Shown: positions 1-9,709, counted from the stretch's first letter. The stretch: DNA of 64,000 bases from Luteococcus sanguinis (GCF_039527675.1 NZ_BAAAKI010000001.1:235999-299998), one strand, 5' to 3'. The notes: generated from the letters alone by a model not told the origin. Program-made: numbers and translations.

Positions 1-222
1 GTTGACAGTCGCCACATTCAGCACATAGGGCGCATGCACGTACAGGTCGACGCCCGCTGCGGTCGCTGCCTCGCGCAGGGCTTGGGCGCCGCCTTCATAG
101 GCGACCTTCGGGCCCTTCCAACCCTGCGGGTCACCGAGGAAGAACTGCGAGAGCGTGGCCCCGCGGGCCTGCGCCTCGGCGATGGGATCGGTCTGGTCGA
201 CATGGGCTCCAAGCGAAAGCAT
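1..222 (-). CDS. nfo: Endonuclease IV (deoxyribonuclease IV), N-terminal part
   Basis: The 74 visible codons begin MLSLGAHVDQTDPI and include LSQFFLGDPQGW and LYVHAPYVLNVATVN. These match the first strands of the AP-endonuclease IV TIM barrel (LGAHV start, then H-A-P-Y-x-x-N). The family cleaves the backbone 5' of abasic sites in base excision repair, using three metal ions in the cytoplasm. The C-terminal two thirds lie before the window. The ATG at 222 is preferred because TAGCCT lies 6 nt upstream with no Shine-Dalgarno, the leaderless arrangement used widely in this window. Family assignment is good; exact substrate is inferred. Confidence 0.8.
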   Translation of the reverse strand, partial: MLSLGAHVDQTDPIAEAQARGATLSQFFLGDPQGWKGPKVAYEGGAQALREAATAAGVDLYVHAPYVLNVATVN

Positions 223-228
223 GGCCCA

Positions 229-234
229 AGGCTA
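229..234 (-). promoter_or_regulatory. Putative -10 element of leaderless nfo
   Basis: TAGCCT on the reverse strand ends 6 nt before the nfo ATG, so transcription would begin at or next to the A of the start codon. Confidence 0.45.
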
Positions 235-330
235 TGACGCGGCTCGGACACTCGCATCGTGGCCCGTCAGCCAGCGGACGCTCAGCGCACCCAGCTGACA
301 CGCGGGGACGCTTCGCGCCACACTGGGGCG

Positions 331-741
331 ATGGTTGACAACGAGTTCGTGGACAAGACCGCGCTGCGCGCCCTGAACAGCAAGGTGGTGCGCTCCTACT
401 CCATGTACTTCGTGGGCCTCGGTGCCGCCACCGCCGTCGGCGGTGCACTCGTCGCGCTGGTCGACCCGAAGATCGCCATTCCGGCGTTGTTCATCCTGGT
501 CGGGGCCGTCACCATCGCGCTGGGCATGTTCGTCGGCCGCCACTCCGCCATCGTGCTCCCCTTCGCCTCCCACGCCCGCGCCTTCTGGAGCGTGCTGGCG
601 CTCGTCCTGCTGGCCACGGTCGTTTCGATCGTGGCCTGGCCGGGCCATCAGTGGCTCGGTTGGATCACCGCCGCGCTGGCCCTCGGCGACGGGCTGGCCA
701 CCGGCCACCTGGTCAACCGCGCGGGTGAGGCGCAGGAGTAG
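331..741 (+). CDS. Small integral membrane protein, function unknown
   Basis: A 136-residue protein starting MVDNEFVDKTALR. It has about four hydrophobic segments (residues roughly 20-42, 47-65, 75-97 and 100-120) and a short charged N-terminus. No family motif is recognised. A longer reading from 259 would add Arg/Gln-rich residues that look non-coding, so the ATG at 331 is preferred. CACACT lies 6 nt upstream, a weak match to the leaderless -10 pattern. It sits alone between divergent nfo and pta, so the context gives no job. Confidence 0.6.
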   Translation: MVDNEFVDKTALRALNSKVVRSYSMYFVGLGAATAVGGALVALVDPKIAIPALFILVGAVTIALGMFVGRHSAIVLPFASHARAFWSVLALVLLATVVSIVAWPGHQWLGWITAALALGDGLATGHLVNRAGEAQE

Positions 742-793
742 CCCGGTTGCCCGACCCCCGCAGGGTCACCCTCCGAAGTGACGGCGGGGCGGC

Positions 794-799
794 TAGGCT
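794..799 (+). promoter_or_regulatory. Putative -10 element of leaderless pta
   Basis: TAGGCT lies 6 nt before the GTG at 806, and no Shine-Dalgarno precedes the start. The same hexamer and spacing occur before ackA (7114-7119). Confidence 0.55.
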
Positions 800-805
800 C
801 GGCGC

Positions 806-2911
806 GTGACCAAAGCCGTGTACATCGCATCCACCGAGGGAGGCGTCGGCAAGAGCGCCATTGCCCTCGGGCTGATCGACTCACTCGCCCGCACCGTCTC
901 GAACATCGGCGTCTTTCGTCCGCTGGTGAAGTGGGCCGAGGACGACGCCGTGACCCGCACCCTGATCGGCCAGAACGTCATTCGGCAGAGCTACGAGGAC
1001 GCCATCGGCGTGAGCTACGCCGATCTGGCCGCCGCCCCCGATGATGCGATGACCCACATCGTCAACAAGTACGGCTCGCTGGCCGAGCGCTACGACGCGA
1101 TCGTCGTGCTGGGCTCCGACTACGGCGATGTCTCGGCCCCCACCGAGATGAACTTCAACGCCCAGGTCGCCGCCAACCTCAACGCGCCGGTGCTTCTCGT
1201 CGTCCGGGGCAAGGGACGCGACGCCGACACCATCCGTCGCTCGGGGGTGATGGCGCTGGGCGAGTTCCGTCGCGCCCACAACACCGTGATCGGCCTGACC
1301 GCGACGCGCGTCGACCCGGCCTTGGCCAAGGAGGCCCGCGCCGCGCTGTCGTCCGTGGACTCCACCTTGGTCACCGCCGTCCTGCCGGAGAACGGCATCT
1401 TGTCCGCGCCGACCGTCGGGATGCAGTTCGAGGCGCTCGGCGCCGAGCTGTGGATGGGAACCCGCGCCGACATGGAACGCGAGTCGCTGGGCACCCTGGT
1501 GGCTGGCATGACGCTGCCGAACCTGCTGGACCGGCTCCAGAAGGAGTTCACGATCGTCATGCCGAGCGACCGCTCGGACCTGCTGCCCGGGCTGGTGATG
1601 GCGCACCGCTCCGACACCTTCCCGAACATCGCGGCCATCTTCCTGGTCGGCGGATACGAGATCCCGGCCAATGTCCGCAAGCTGATGGACGGCGTCGACG
1701 CGCGCATCCCGATCGGCACCGTCGCGTCGGGAACCTACACGACCGCGGAGAAGTTGTTCGGCCTTGAGGGCACCCGCACCTCTTCCCCGCGCAAGGTCGA
1801 GATCGCGCGCCAGATGTTCGCCGAGAACTTCGACGAGGATGCGCTCCTCAAGGCCCTGAACCTGCACCGTGGCGAGATCCGCACGCCGCGCATGTTCGAG
1901 TACCAGTTGATGGCCCAGGCCCGTCGCGACGTCCGCACGATCGTGCTGCCGGAGTCGTCCGACGACCGGATCCTGGAGTCGGCGTCGATCATCCTGGAAC
2001 GCAATGTGGCCAGGATCATCCTGCTGGGTGACCCGCTGGCCATCAACACCCGGGCTCGCACGCTGGGCTTCGACCTGACCAAGGCGCGGATCATCGACCC
2101 CACCGACGATGAATTGCTCAACAAGTTCGCGATCGAGTACGCGCACCTGCGCGCCAAGAAGGGCGTCACCTTCGAACAGGCCAAGGACCGGATGCACGAC
2201 CCCTCCTACTTCGGGACGATGATGGTGCACTTCGGCATGGCCGACGGCATGGTCTCTGGGGCAGTGAACACGACGGCGAACACCATCCGTCCGTCGCTGG
2301 AGTTCATCAAGACCAAGGAGGGCGTGAAGGTCGTCTCCAGCTCCTTCCTGATGTGCATGCCCGACCGGGTGCTGGTCTACGGCGACTGCGCAGTGAACCC
2401 CGACCCGACGTCCGAGGAGCTGGCCGACATCGCGATCTCATCCGCCGACACGGCCGCGGCCTTCGACATCGAGCCCCGGGTCGCGATGCTGTCCTACTCG
2501 ACGGGTGAGTCGGGTTCGGGAGCGGACGTCGACAAGGTGCGCGAGGCGACCCGCCTGGTGCGGGAACGTCGTCCGGACCTGAAGGTCGAGGGGCCGATCC
2601 AGTTCGACGCGGCCGTGGACCCCGTGGTGGGACAGAAGAAGATGCCCGGTTCCGAGGTGGCGGGCCAGGCGACGGTCTTCATCTTCCCCGACCTCAACAC
2701 GGGCAACAACACCTACAAGGCCGTGCAGCGCACCTCGGGTGCCGTCGCGGTGGGCCCGGTGCTGCAGGGCCTCAACCGTCCGGTCAATGACCTCTCGCGT
2801 GGCGCGCTGGTGGACGACATCGTGAACACGGTGGCCATCACGGCGATCCAGGCGCAGGAGTTCGCGGCTGGAACGGGGATGCCCGGGGCTGGACAATCGG
2901 CCAGAAGTTGA
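806..2911 (+). CDS. pta: Phosphate acetyltransferase, long form
   Basis: Converts acetyl-CoA and phosphate to acetyl phosphate and CoA; AckA then makes ATP and acetate from it. The 701 residues match the long three-domain class (E. coli Pta is 714). An N-terminal BioD/AAA-like domain has the P-loop-like STEGGVGKSA near residue 10. A DRTGG domain covers about 210-330. The catalytic PTA domain runs from about 365 to 695, with PESSDDR near its start and the GSEVAGQATVFIFPDLNTG signature near its end. GTG start with an apparent leaderless promoter. Unlike the usual adjacent pta-ackA pair, ackA lies about 4.2 kb downstream, past a levansucrase, htpX and a reverse-strand carboxyltransferase gene. 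Confidence 0.95.
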   Translation: MTKAVYIASTEGGVGKSAIALGLIDSLARTVSNIGVFRPLVKWAEDDAVTRTLIGQNVIRQSYEDAIGVSYADLAAAPDDAMTHIVNKYGSLAERYDAIVVLGSDYGDVSAPTEMNFNAQVAANLNAPVLLVVRGKGRDADTIRRSGVMALGEFRRAHNTVIGLTATRVDPALAKEARAALSSVDSTLVTAVLPENGILSAPTVGMQFEALGAELWMGTRADMERESLGTLVAGMTLPNLLDRLQKEFTIVMPSDRSDLLPGLVMAHRSDTFPNIAAIFLVGGYEIPANVRKLMDGVDARIPIGTVASGTYTTAEKLFGLEGTRTSSPRKVEIARQMFAENFDEDALLKALNLHRGEIRTPRMFEYQLMAQARRDVRTIVLPESSDDRILESASIILERNVARIILLGDPLAINTRARTLGFDLTKARIIDPTDDELLNKFAIEYAHLRAKKGVTFEQAKDRMHDPSYFGTMMVHFGMADGMVSGAVNTTANTIRPSLEFIKTKEGVKVVSSSFLMCMPDRVLVYGDCAVNPDPTSEELADIAISSADTAAAFDIEPRVAMLSYSTGESGSGADVDKVREATRLVRERRPDLKVEGPIQFDAAVDPVVGQKKMPGSEVAGQATVFIFPDLNTGNNTYKAVQRTSGAVAVGPVLQGLNRPVNDLSRGALVDDIVNTVAITAIQAQEFAAGTGMPGAGQSARS

Positions 2912-2941
2912 GCCTGCACCCAATCGTCCAAAGGGGCCCGG

Positions 2942-4357
2942 GTGGTACACCCCTGCGAGGGTTTTGCACCGGCTGATTTTGTCGGAAAGTCGAGGCAGCG
3001 GGGGGAAACCCTTGCTGGCAAGAAAACCCACTCTGTTTCCTTCACCCCAAAGGATGCTCCATGGCTACATCTCTGCCCTCTCGCCGGCCCGGCTTGCGTC
3101 TCGCTGATGCTGGACCGCAATGGCAAGCAGGTGTGGGTGTGGGACACCTGGCCACTCACCGACGCCCACGGCAACCAGTACTCCTACAAGGGCTGGAATG
3201 TCATCTTCTCGCTGACCGCCGACCCTTACGCCGGCTATGACTTCGACGACCGCCACGTCAACGCCCGGATCAGCTATTGGTTCCGCAGGGCCAACGACAA
3301 CACCTCGCCCTGGATCTACGGCGGCAAGGTCTTCGGCGACACGACGCCCAAGTCACAGGCCGAATGGTCCGGCTCGGCACGCGTGTTCGGCAATGGCCAG
3401 GTCAAGCTGTTCTACACCCACCTGGACTTCGCCGACCGCAACAAGCCCATGGCCACCATCTCGCTGTCGACCGGCAAGCTGAAAGCCGACGCCGACGGGC
3501 TGAGCTTGTCCGGGTTCAACGGGCACAAGGAGTTGCTGAAGGCCGACGGAAAGTACTACCAGACGGTCGAGCAGAACCCCTACTACAGCTTCCGCGATCC
3601 CTTCACCTTCGAAGATCCAGCCTACCCGGGCAAGACCTTCATGGTGTTCGAGGGCAACACCGCCGTTGATCGTGGTGACTACCAGTGCCAGGACTCCGAC
3701 CTGGGCAGGTCCGGCGAAGATGCCGACGCGGTGACCGCGTCCTGCGCCAACTTCCAGATGGCCAACATCGGCTTGGCCGTGGCGACGAACAAGCAGCTCA
3801 CCAAGTGGAAGTACCTGCCGCCGATCCTTTCGGCCAACTGCGTCAACGACCAGACCGAGCGTCCGCAGTTCGTCATCAAGAAGGTGAACGGCCAGTACAA
3901 GTACTACCTGTTCACGATCAGCCACGCCTTCACCTACGCGGCTGGCCTGCGCGGCCCGGACGGCGTCTACGGCTTCGTCGGCGACGGCATCCGCAGCGAC
4001 TTCCAGCCGCTCAACAAGTCAGGCCTGGTGCTCGGCAACCCGACCGACCTCAACCTGGTGGCCCGGGACGCGAAGCAGAATGCTCGCGCCTACCAGTCGT
4101 ACTCGCGCTACGTGATGCCCGGCGGGCTCGTCGAGTCGTTCATCGACACGGTCGCCGATCGTCGCGGTGGCACCCTGGCGCCGACCGTCAAGATCAACAT
4201 CAACGCCACCACCACCAAGGTCGACCGGACCGTCGGCAACAAGGGCCTGCTCGGCTATGGCTACATCCCGGCCAACATCGATCTGGATCCCTCGGGCGGC
4301 GGCAATGGCCTGAACAAGGCCACCAAGCAGTTGCAGGTGAACTCGGTCGGCAGCTGA
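2942..4357 (+). CDS. Levansucrase-type GH68 enzyme with a disrupted 5' end
   Basis: GH68 enzymes split sucrose and transfer fructose, normally outside the cell. The catalytic set is complete: nucleophile Asp68 in VWVWDTWPL, EWSGSA at 141-146, transition-state stabiliser in FRDP (217-220) and acid/base Glu306 in TERPQF. The N-terminus is abnormal. Residues 1-60 of this frame have no signal peptide and do not resemble the family. An ATG at 3061 with an AAAGGA ribosome site opens a different frame (MATSLPSRRPGLRLA), which looks like a real start and secretion signal but runs out of frame before the Asp68 motif. A deletion or frameshift near 3061-3125, or an assembly error, is the likely cause. 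The gene may be inactive or not exported. Confidence 0.8.
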   Translation: MVHPCEGFAPADFVGKSRQRGETLAGKKTHSVSFTPKDAPWLHLCPLAGPACVSLMLDRNGKQVWVWDTWPLTDAHGNQYSYKGWNVIFSLTADPYAGYDFDDRHVNARISYWFRRANDNTSPWIYGGKVFGDTTPKSQAEWSGSARVFGNGQVKLFYTHLDFADRNKPMATISLSTGKLKADADGLSLSGFNGHKELLKADGKYYQTVEQNPYYSFRDPFTFEDPAYPGKTFMVFEGNTAVDRGDYQCQDSDLGRSGEDADAVTASCANFQMANIGLAVATNKQLTKWKYLPPILSANCVNDQTERPQFVIKKVNGQYKYYLFTISHAFTYAAGLRGPDGVYGFVGDGIRSDFQPLNKSGLVLGNPTDLNLVARDAKQNARAYQSYSRYVMPGGLVESFIDTVADRRGGTLAPTVKININATTTKVDRTVGNKGLLGYGYIPANIDLDPSGGGNGLNKATKQLQVNSVGS

Positions 4358-4402
4358 TCCAGCAACCGCGCAGTACTCGCACACAGCTGTAGTCAGTTGA
4401 CG

Positions 4403-4433
4403 GATCGTCCCCGGGCCCGGCCCGGGGACGATC
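4403..4433. terminator. Strong hairpin after the levansucrase gene
   Basis: GATCGTCCCCGGGC and GCCCGGGGACGATC form a perfect 14-bp stem around CCG, 46 nt after the stop codon. Only a weak T-tract follows. Confidence 0.6.
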
Positions 4434-4529
4434 TGTCATTCTGGGGATGGCACCACCGGCGCGGCCGACTCACAGGCTGGTGACAGCAACGGCGGGAACA
4501 AGCACTCCAGCGAAAGGCGTTGTGAAGAC

Positions 4530-5411
4530 ATGCACAACCATTACAACGGCGCGAAGACTGCGATGCTCTTCGGCGGCATCTTCGGCCTGCTGCTGCTTGT
4601 CGGCGGCTCCCTCGCCGCGTACACGGGCAGTTCGTCCTACATCTGGATCTTCGCCCTGATGGGCCTGGCCACCACCTTCTACTCGTACTGGAACAGCGAC
4701 AAGATCGCGATCCGCTCGATGGGTGCGGTCGAGGTGAGCCCTGAGCAGGCTCCCGAAATGTACCGGATCGTCTCCGAGCTCAGCCAGCGCGCGGGTCAGC
4801 CGATGCCGCGCCTGTACGTCTCCCCCACGTCGTCCCCCAATGCCTTCGCCACCGGTCGCAACCCGCAGAACGCGGCCGTGTGTTGCACGCAGGGAATCCT
4901 GCAACTGCTGGACGAGCGTGAGTTGCGCGGAGTGCTCGGCCACGAGCTGATGCATGTCTACAACCGCGACATCCTCACCAGCTCGGTGGCAGCCGCCATC
5001 GCCGGCATGATCAGCACGATCGGGCAGATGCTCAGCTTCGGCGCCATGTTCTCCGGCGGACGCAGTGACGAGCGCAACGGCAATGCGCTGGGTCTGCTCG
5101 CTGCGGCGATCTTCGCGCCGCTGGCTGCGTCAGTGATCCAGATGGCGATCAGCCGCACCCGCGAGTACGACGCGGACGAGGATGGGTCGAAGCTCACCGG
5201 GGATCCGCTCGCCCTGGCCCAGGCGCTGGCGAAACTCGAGCACGGCGTGGCCGTCGCTCCCCTGGCCCCCAACCGCCAGCTGCAGAACGCCGCGCACATG
5301 ATGATCGCCAACCCCTTCGGCCAGGTGCGCGAATTGATGAGCACCCACCCGCCGATGGCCGACCGCATCAACCGGCTGCAGCTCCAGGCCCAGCAGATGG
5401 GTCAGTTCTGA
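4530..5411 (+). CDS. htpX: Zinc metalloprotease HtpX (M48 family)
   Basis: Membrane-bound protease for quality control of damaged membrane proteins, with the catalytic domain facing the cytoplasm. The 293 residues fit the family. Two N-terminal membrane helices cover about 12-30 and 36-53. The zinc motif HELMH is at 138-142, and the third ligand is the Glu of REYDADE further on. Two more hydrophobic stretches follow the HExxH motif. GAAAGG lies about 12 nt before the ATG, so the mRNA has a leader, unlike many genes here. It stands alone and ends 18 nt from the convergent carboxyltransferase gene. Confidence 0.92.
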   Translation: MHNHYNGAKTAMLFGGIFGLLLLVGGSLAAYTGSSSYIWIFALMGLATTFYSYWNSDKIAIRSMGAVEVSPEQAPEMYRIVSELSQRAGQPMPRLYVSPTSSPNAFATGRNPQNAAVCCTQGILQLLDERELRGVLGHELMHVYNRDILTSSVAAAIAGMISTIGQMLSFGAMFSGGRSDERNGNALGLLAAAIFAPLAASVIQMAISRTREYDADEDGSKLTGDPLALAQALAKLEHGVAVAPLAPNRQLQNAAHMMIANPFGQVRELMSTHPPMADRINRLQLQAQQMGQF

Positions 5412-5429
5412 TCCGCTGACGGTTCGCCC

Positions 5430-6980
5430 TCAGCCCACGGCGCGGAAACGCTCCCGTCGCGCCGCCAGCCGTTCGTCGGTCGGAATCGCGGCAAGTTCCT
5501 CCACCTGCTCGAGTACGGCCACTCCCACCGCATCGCAGAAGTGGCCGCGCGACGACAATGCCTCGGGGCCGAGAGGTGGCGTCGACCAGTCGTCCGGCTC
5601 GGGGATGATCGCGTCCGCCACCCCCATCGCGACCAGGTCATGGGCGCCGATCCGGTGCGCGCGGGCCATCGCCGCCGCGTCCCCGCCGGAGCGTCCCATG
5701 ATCGCCGATGCACCCTCCGGGGCGATGGGCGACAACCAGCCGCTCGCGGCCACCAGCGTGCGATCGGCGGGCAGCATCGACAGCGCCGCTCCCCCGCCGC
5801 CCTCGCCCAGGATGACGCTCACCGTCGGGACCGTCAGCTCGGCAAGGGACCCGAGGGTCCGGGCGATCTCACCGGACAGTCCGTGGTTCTCGGCCCACGC
5901 GCTCAGTTCGGCGCCGGGCGTGTCGATCATGGTGACCACGGGCAGCCCGAGCTCCTGCGCCACAGCGAAGGCCCGCTGCGCGATCCGCAGCCCCGCCGGG
6001 CCCAACTCGTGGTGGGTCTGGGTGTCGCGGCACATGCCCACCAGCATCAGTGGACGGCCGCACCAGCGAACCGGCCCCGCCTTGATGGTCGGGTCGACAC
6101 GTCCGTCACCGGTCCCGGAGAACCAGACGGCCGTCCCGCCACACGCCGCAACGACATCCAGCACGCCGGGACGGTCGTCTGCCCTCGACGCCTGCACCGC
6201 CGGCCAGGGGTCCGTGGGGGCGTCCGCGAGCGCAGCCTTGCCCGCCATGTCCACCGGGGCACCGGTTGCCCGCGGCGTGACCGGCCCGACCCCAGACCCT
6301 TGGCGTTCGTGGGCCGGCCCGATCGCGTCCAGCCAGCGCAGCCACAGCGACCGGACGCACTCGTCGGCCACCACGGCGTCGATGACACCGACCCGTTCCA
6401 GGTTCTCGGCGCGCTGGATGCCGTCCTCGATCCGGCGCCCGGTCAGCGCCTCCTGCACACGGGGGCCCAGGAATCCGACCATCGCGCCCGGCTGCGCCGT
6501 CGTGTAGTGCCCCAACGAGGCCCAGGAGGCCAGCACCCCGCCAGTGGTCGGGTGCCGCAGGTGTGCAAGGTAGGGCAGCCCAGCCCGCCGGTGCGCGCGG
6601 ACGGCCTGCCCAATCTTCACCATCTGGACGAATGCGGGCGTCCCCTCCTGCATCCGGGTGCCCCCCGAGCACGGCGAGACCAACAGGGGCATCTGGTGCT
6701 CCGTCGCATGGTCGAAGGCGGCCAGGATCAGATCACTCGTGACCACGCCGATCGAACCCGCCAGGAAGCCGAACTCCCCGGCCACCAGCACCACCTCCTG
6801 GCCGCCGACGCGCGAGGTGCCGCACAACACCGACTCGTCCAGCCCCGTCGCCTCCTGCGCAGCGGCCAGTTCGGCCGCGTAGACGGCATCGGCCGTCGTC
6901 GTCCCACGGCTCGGCAGCGGCCCGAAGCTGCCCGGGTCGACCACCAGGTCCACGAATTGCTGCGCGCTGACTCGTCCCAT
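5430..6980 (-). CDS. Acetyl-CoA carboxylase carboxyltransferase, fused beta-alpha form
   Basis: Transfers the carboxyl group from carboxybiotin to acetyl-CoA, giving malonyl-CoA for fatty acid synthesis; a biotin carboxylase/BCCP subunit is needed from elsewhere. The 516 residues form two crotonase-like halves. The N-terminal AccD-like half has AGEFGFLAGSIGVV and SGGTRMQEG. The C-terminal AccA-like half has DTPGAE, GEGGGGAALSM and IAPEGASAIM, the last two resembling AccA oxyanion segments. The AccD zinc ribbon is absent. The start at 6980 is chosen for the AAGGGGG site 7-8 nt upstream; a longer reading to 7022 adds residues without similarity. Another acyl-CoA substrate cannot be excluded, but the AccDA-type split favours acetyl-CoA. 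Confidence 0.85.
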   Translation of the reverse strand: MGRVSAQQFVDLVVDPGSFGPLPSRGTTTADAVYAAELAAAQEATGLDESVLCGTSRVGGQEVVLVAGEFGFLAGSIGVVTSDLILAAFDHATEHQMPLLVSPCSGGTRMQEGTPAFVQMVKIGQAVRAHRRAGLPYLAHLRHPTTGGVLASWASLGHYTTAQPGAMVGFLGPRVQEALTGRRIEDGIQRAENLERVGVIDAVVADECVRSLWLRWLDAIGPAHERQGSGVGPVTPRATGAPVDMAGKAALADAPTDPWPAVQASRADDRPGVLDVVAACGGTAVWFSGTGDGRVDPTIKAGPVRWCGRPLMLVGMCRDTQTHHELGPAGLRIAQRAFAVAQELGLPVVTMIDTPGAELSAWAENHGLSGEIARTLGSLAELTVPTVSVILGEGGGGAALSMLPADRTLVAASGWLSPIAPEGASAIMGRSGGDAAAMARAHRIGAHDLVAMGVADAIIPEPDDWSTPPLGPEALSSRGHFCDAVGVAVLEQVEELAAIPTDERLAARRERFRAVG

Positions 6981-7113
6981 CTCGAAGCCCCCTTCGCGGT
7001 GCGCCCCGGTGCGCCCTTGCACCGTCGGCCCAATTCATCGTCCCGTACGCCAACCGTAGGCGCCGGCGACCCCGTGCGCAGCCCTCGCGGGCCCCCGCGA
7101 CCGGGACGGCCGA

Positions 7114-7119
7114 TAGGCT
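7114..7119 (+). promoter_or_regulatory. Putative -10 element of leaderless ackA
   Basis: TAGGCT lies 6 nt before the ATG at 7126, matching the pta promoter in hexamer and spacing. Confidence 0.55.
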
Positions 7120-7125
7120 CGCCAC

Positions 7126-8319
7126 ATGCCGAAGCCCATCTTGCTGTTGAACTGCGGATCCAGCTCCATCAAGTACCAGATGATCGACGCCGAGACCGAG
7201 GCCGTGATGGCGGTCGGGCTCGTGCAGAAGATCGGCGACGCCTCCCCCGGCACCATCGAGCACGAGGTCAACGGCGAGGAGTTCTCCACCGAACAGGTCT
7301 TCCTCGACCACACCGAGGCACTCACCGCCGTCGTCGCGATGTTCGACGAGCACGGGCCCGCCATCGCCGACGCCGTGGCCGTCGGCCACCGCACCGTCCA
7401 CGGTGGCACCGCCTTCAACAAGACCACGATCATCGATGACGGCGTCATCCAGAAGCTGGTGGACCTCTCCGGGCTGGCACCCCTGCACAACCCGCCCGGC
7501 ATCGCCGGCATCCGCGCTGCCCGCCGAGTGCTGCCCGACGTCCCCCAGGTCGCCATCTTCGACACGGCCTTCTTCTCAGAACTGCCCGCGGAGGCCTACA
7601 CCTACGCGATCGACCGTGACCTGGCCGCGAAGCACGAGATCCGCCGCTACGGCTTCCATGGAACCTCGCACGACTATGTCTCGCACCAAGCCGCGGAGTT
7701 CCTCGGCCGTGACTACTCCGAGCTCAAGCAGATCGTCTGCCACTTGGGCAACGGCGCGTCGTTGTCGGCGATCGACAGGGGGCATCCGATCGAGACGTCC
7801 ATGGGCCTGACGCCCCTTCAGGGACTCGTGATGGGCACCCGCTCCGGCGACGTTGACCCGGGTCTGCACGCCTTCCTCTTCCGCGAGGCTGGCGCCACCT
7901 TCGGCGAGATCGACACCCTGCTCAACAAGCGCTCCGGCATGCTCGGGCTCACCGGCAAGACCGACATGCGCGACATCAAGGCGCTGATCGAGGCGGGGGA
8001 CGAGCAGGCCAAGCTCGGCCTGGACGTCTACGTGCACCGCCTGGTCGGCTACATCGGCAGCTACATCGCCTTCCTGGGCGGCTGCGACGTGATCACCTTC
8101 ACCGCGGGCGTCGGTGAGAACGCCGACCACATCCGCAAGATGGTCGTCGACCGCCTGCGGCCAGCCTTCGGGACGGTGCTGGACGAACAGGTCAATTCCG
8201 TCCGCTCGAAGGCGCAGCGACGGATTTCGACCGCCGAGTCCACGATCGAGGTGCTGGTGATCCCCACCAACGAGGAACTGGCGATGGCCCGCCAAACCGC
8301 CGCGGTCATCGCCAACTGA
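7126..8319 (+). CDS. ackA: Acetate kinase
   Basis: Makes ATP and acetate from acetyl phosphate and ADP, the second step after Pta. The 397 residues are full family length. Signatures in order: LNCGSSSIKYQM near residue 7, VGHRTVHGG near 85, HNPPG near 120, FDTAFF near 145, GFHGTSHDYVS near 175, HLGNGASLSAI near 205, the Asp in GTRSGDVDPG near 240, and FTAGVGENA near 325. It is separated from pta, but the two share the same TAGGCT-6 nt-start promoter layout, suggesting co-regulation as two units. Confidence 0.97.
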   Translation: MPKPILLLNCGSSSIKYQMIDAETEAVMAVGLVQKIGDASPGTIEHEVNGEEFSTEQVFLDHTEALTAVVAMFDEHGPAIADAVAVGHRTVHGGTAFNKTTIIDDGVIQKLVDLSGLAPLHNPPGIAGIRAARRVLPDVPQVAIFDTAFFSELPAEAYTYAIDRDLAAKHEIRRYGFHGTSHDYVSHQAAEFLGRDYSELKQIVCHLGNGASLSAIDRGHPIETSMGLTPLQGLVMGTRSGDVDPGLHAFLFREAGATFGEIDTLLNKRSGMLGLTGKTDMRDIKALIEAGDEQAKLGLDVYVHRLVGYIGSYIAFLGGCDVITFTAGVGENADHIRKMVVDRLRPAFGTVLDEQVNSVRSKAQRRISTAESTIEVLVIPTNEELAMARQTAAVIAN

Positions 8320-8705
8320 GCGCTCTGGCACGCTTTCAACCTGAAACCCCGCTGAAGCCACCCCGGACATCATGGATGCCTTGTGGCGTTGGCCTTTGCC
8401 CGGGGCGGGAGTACGCGAAGCCCGCTGACTAGGTCATTGGGACGCTGCGAAGGCGTCCCTTCAACCTGCGACGATCGCCAGGTTCCGAGGCTTCGGGGAA
8501 CGCCGCTCCATTGCGGCCGGTGGCGGGCCTCCGTAGGTTCAATTCGTGGGTGGACACAGATCCCGCCGGAACCCCCGAGCCGGCGCCAGCCCATTCCGGC
8601 GGGTGGAACCCCGAGCAGATCCGCCGGACGCAGGAAGCGTTGGACCGGCCCCCAAGCCGACCCAACGCCGAACGACTCCACCGGGCCCCCGAACCGGCGG
8701 ACATG

Positions 8706-8761
8706 GAAGACCCGGATNNNNNNNNNNNNNNNNNNNNNNNNNNNNNNCCATCCGGGTCTTC
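8706..8761. repeat. 12-bp inverted repeat flanking the assembly gap
   Basis: GAAGACCCGGAT (8706-8717) and ATCCGGGTCTTC (8750-8761) are perfect reverse complements with the N-run between them. It may be a two-way terminator for the convergent genes or the ends of a larger palindrome that stopped the assembly. Confidence 0.7.
8718..8747. other. Assembly gap (30 N)
   Basis: Thirty unresolved bases. The true length is unknown because runs of fixed length are often placeholders. Confidence 0.95.
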
Positions 8762-8836
8762 GCCGTTCATGGGGAGGGCGGGTTCGTTCGCAGGGCGGGT
8801 TCGTTCGGAGGGCAGGCGGCCGCAAGGTAGCCAGTC

Positions 8837-9613
<777 letters not shown>

Positions 9614-9630
9614 TCGTACTTCTCCTTCCA

Positions 9631-9709
9631 CGAGCACAGCTCCGAGCCTGCGAGGAGCGATGCGTGCGAGTGTTCGGGGGTCCAAGGGGGTCGTCCCCCT
9701 TTGCAGTGA
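9631..9709. repeat. Tandem 79-bp repeat, copy 1, with internal hairpin
   Basis: Begins CGAGCACAGCTCCGAGCC and ends GCAGTGA. At 9684-9701 AAGGGGG and CCCCCTT pair around TCGT, a terminator-like hairpin lying between the permease and ATPase genes. Confidence 0.8.

Larger units (their letters stand above)
8320..8836. other. Convergent intergenic region with assembly gap; no gene seen
   Basis: This 517-nt stretch separates ackA from the reverse-strand ABC ATPase. Open frames on both strands are Arg/Pro/Gly-rich, lack starts with promoter or ribosome sites, and run through the Ns. The only structure found is the inverted repeat around the gap. Confidence 0.6.

Noticed and set aside
8500..8580. 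GGTTCAATTC resembling a tRNA T-loop
   Set aside because: Flanking bases do not pair as a T stem, and no acceptor or anticodon stem is found.
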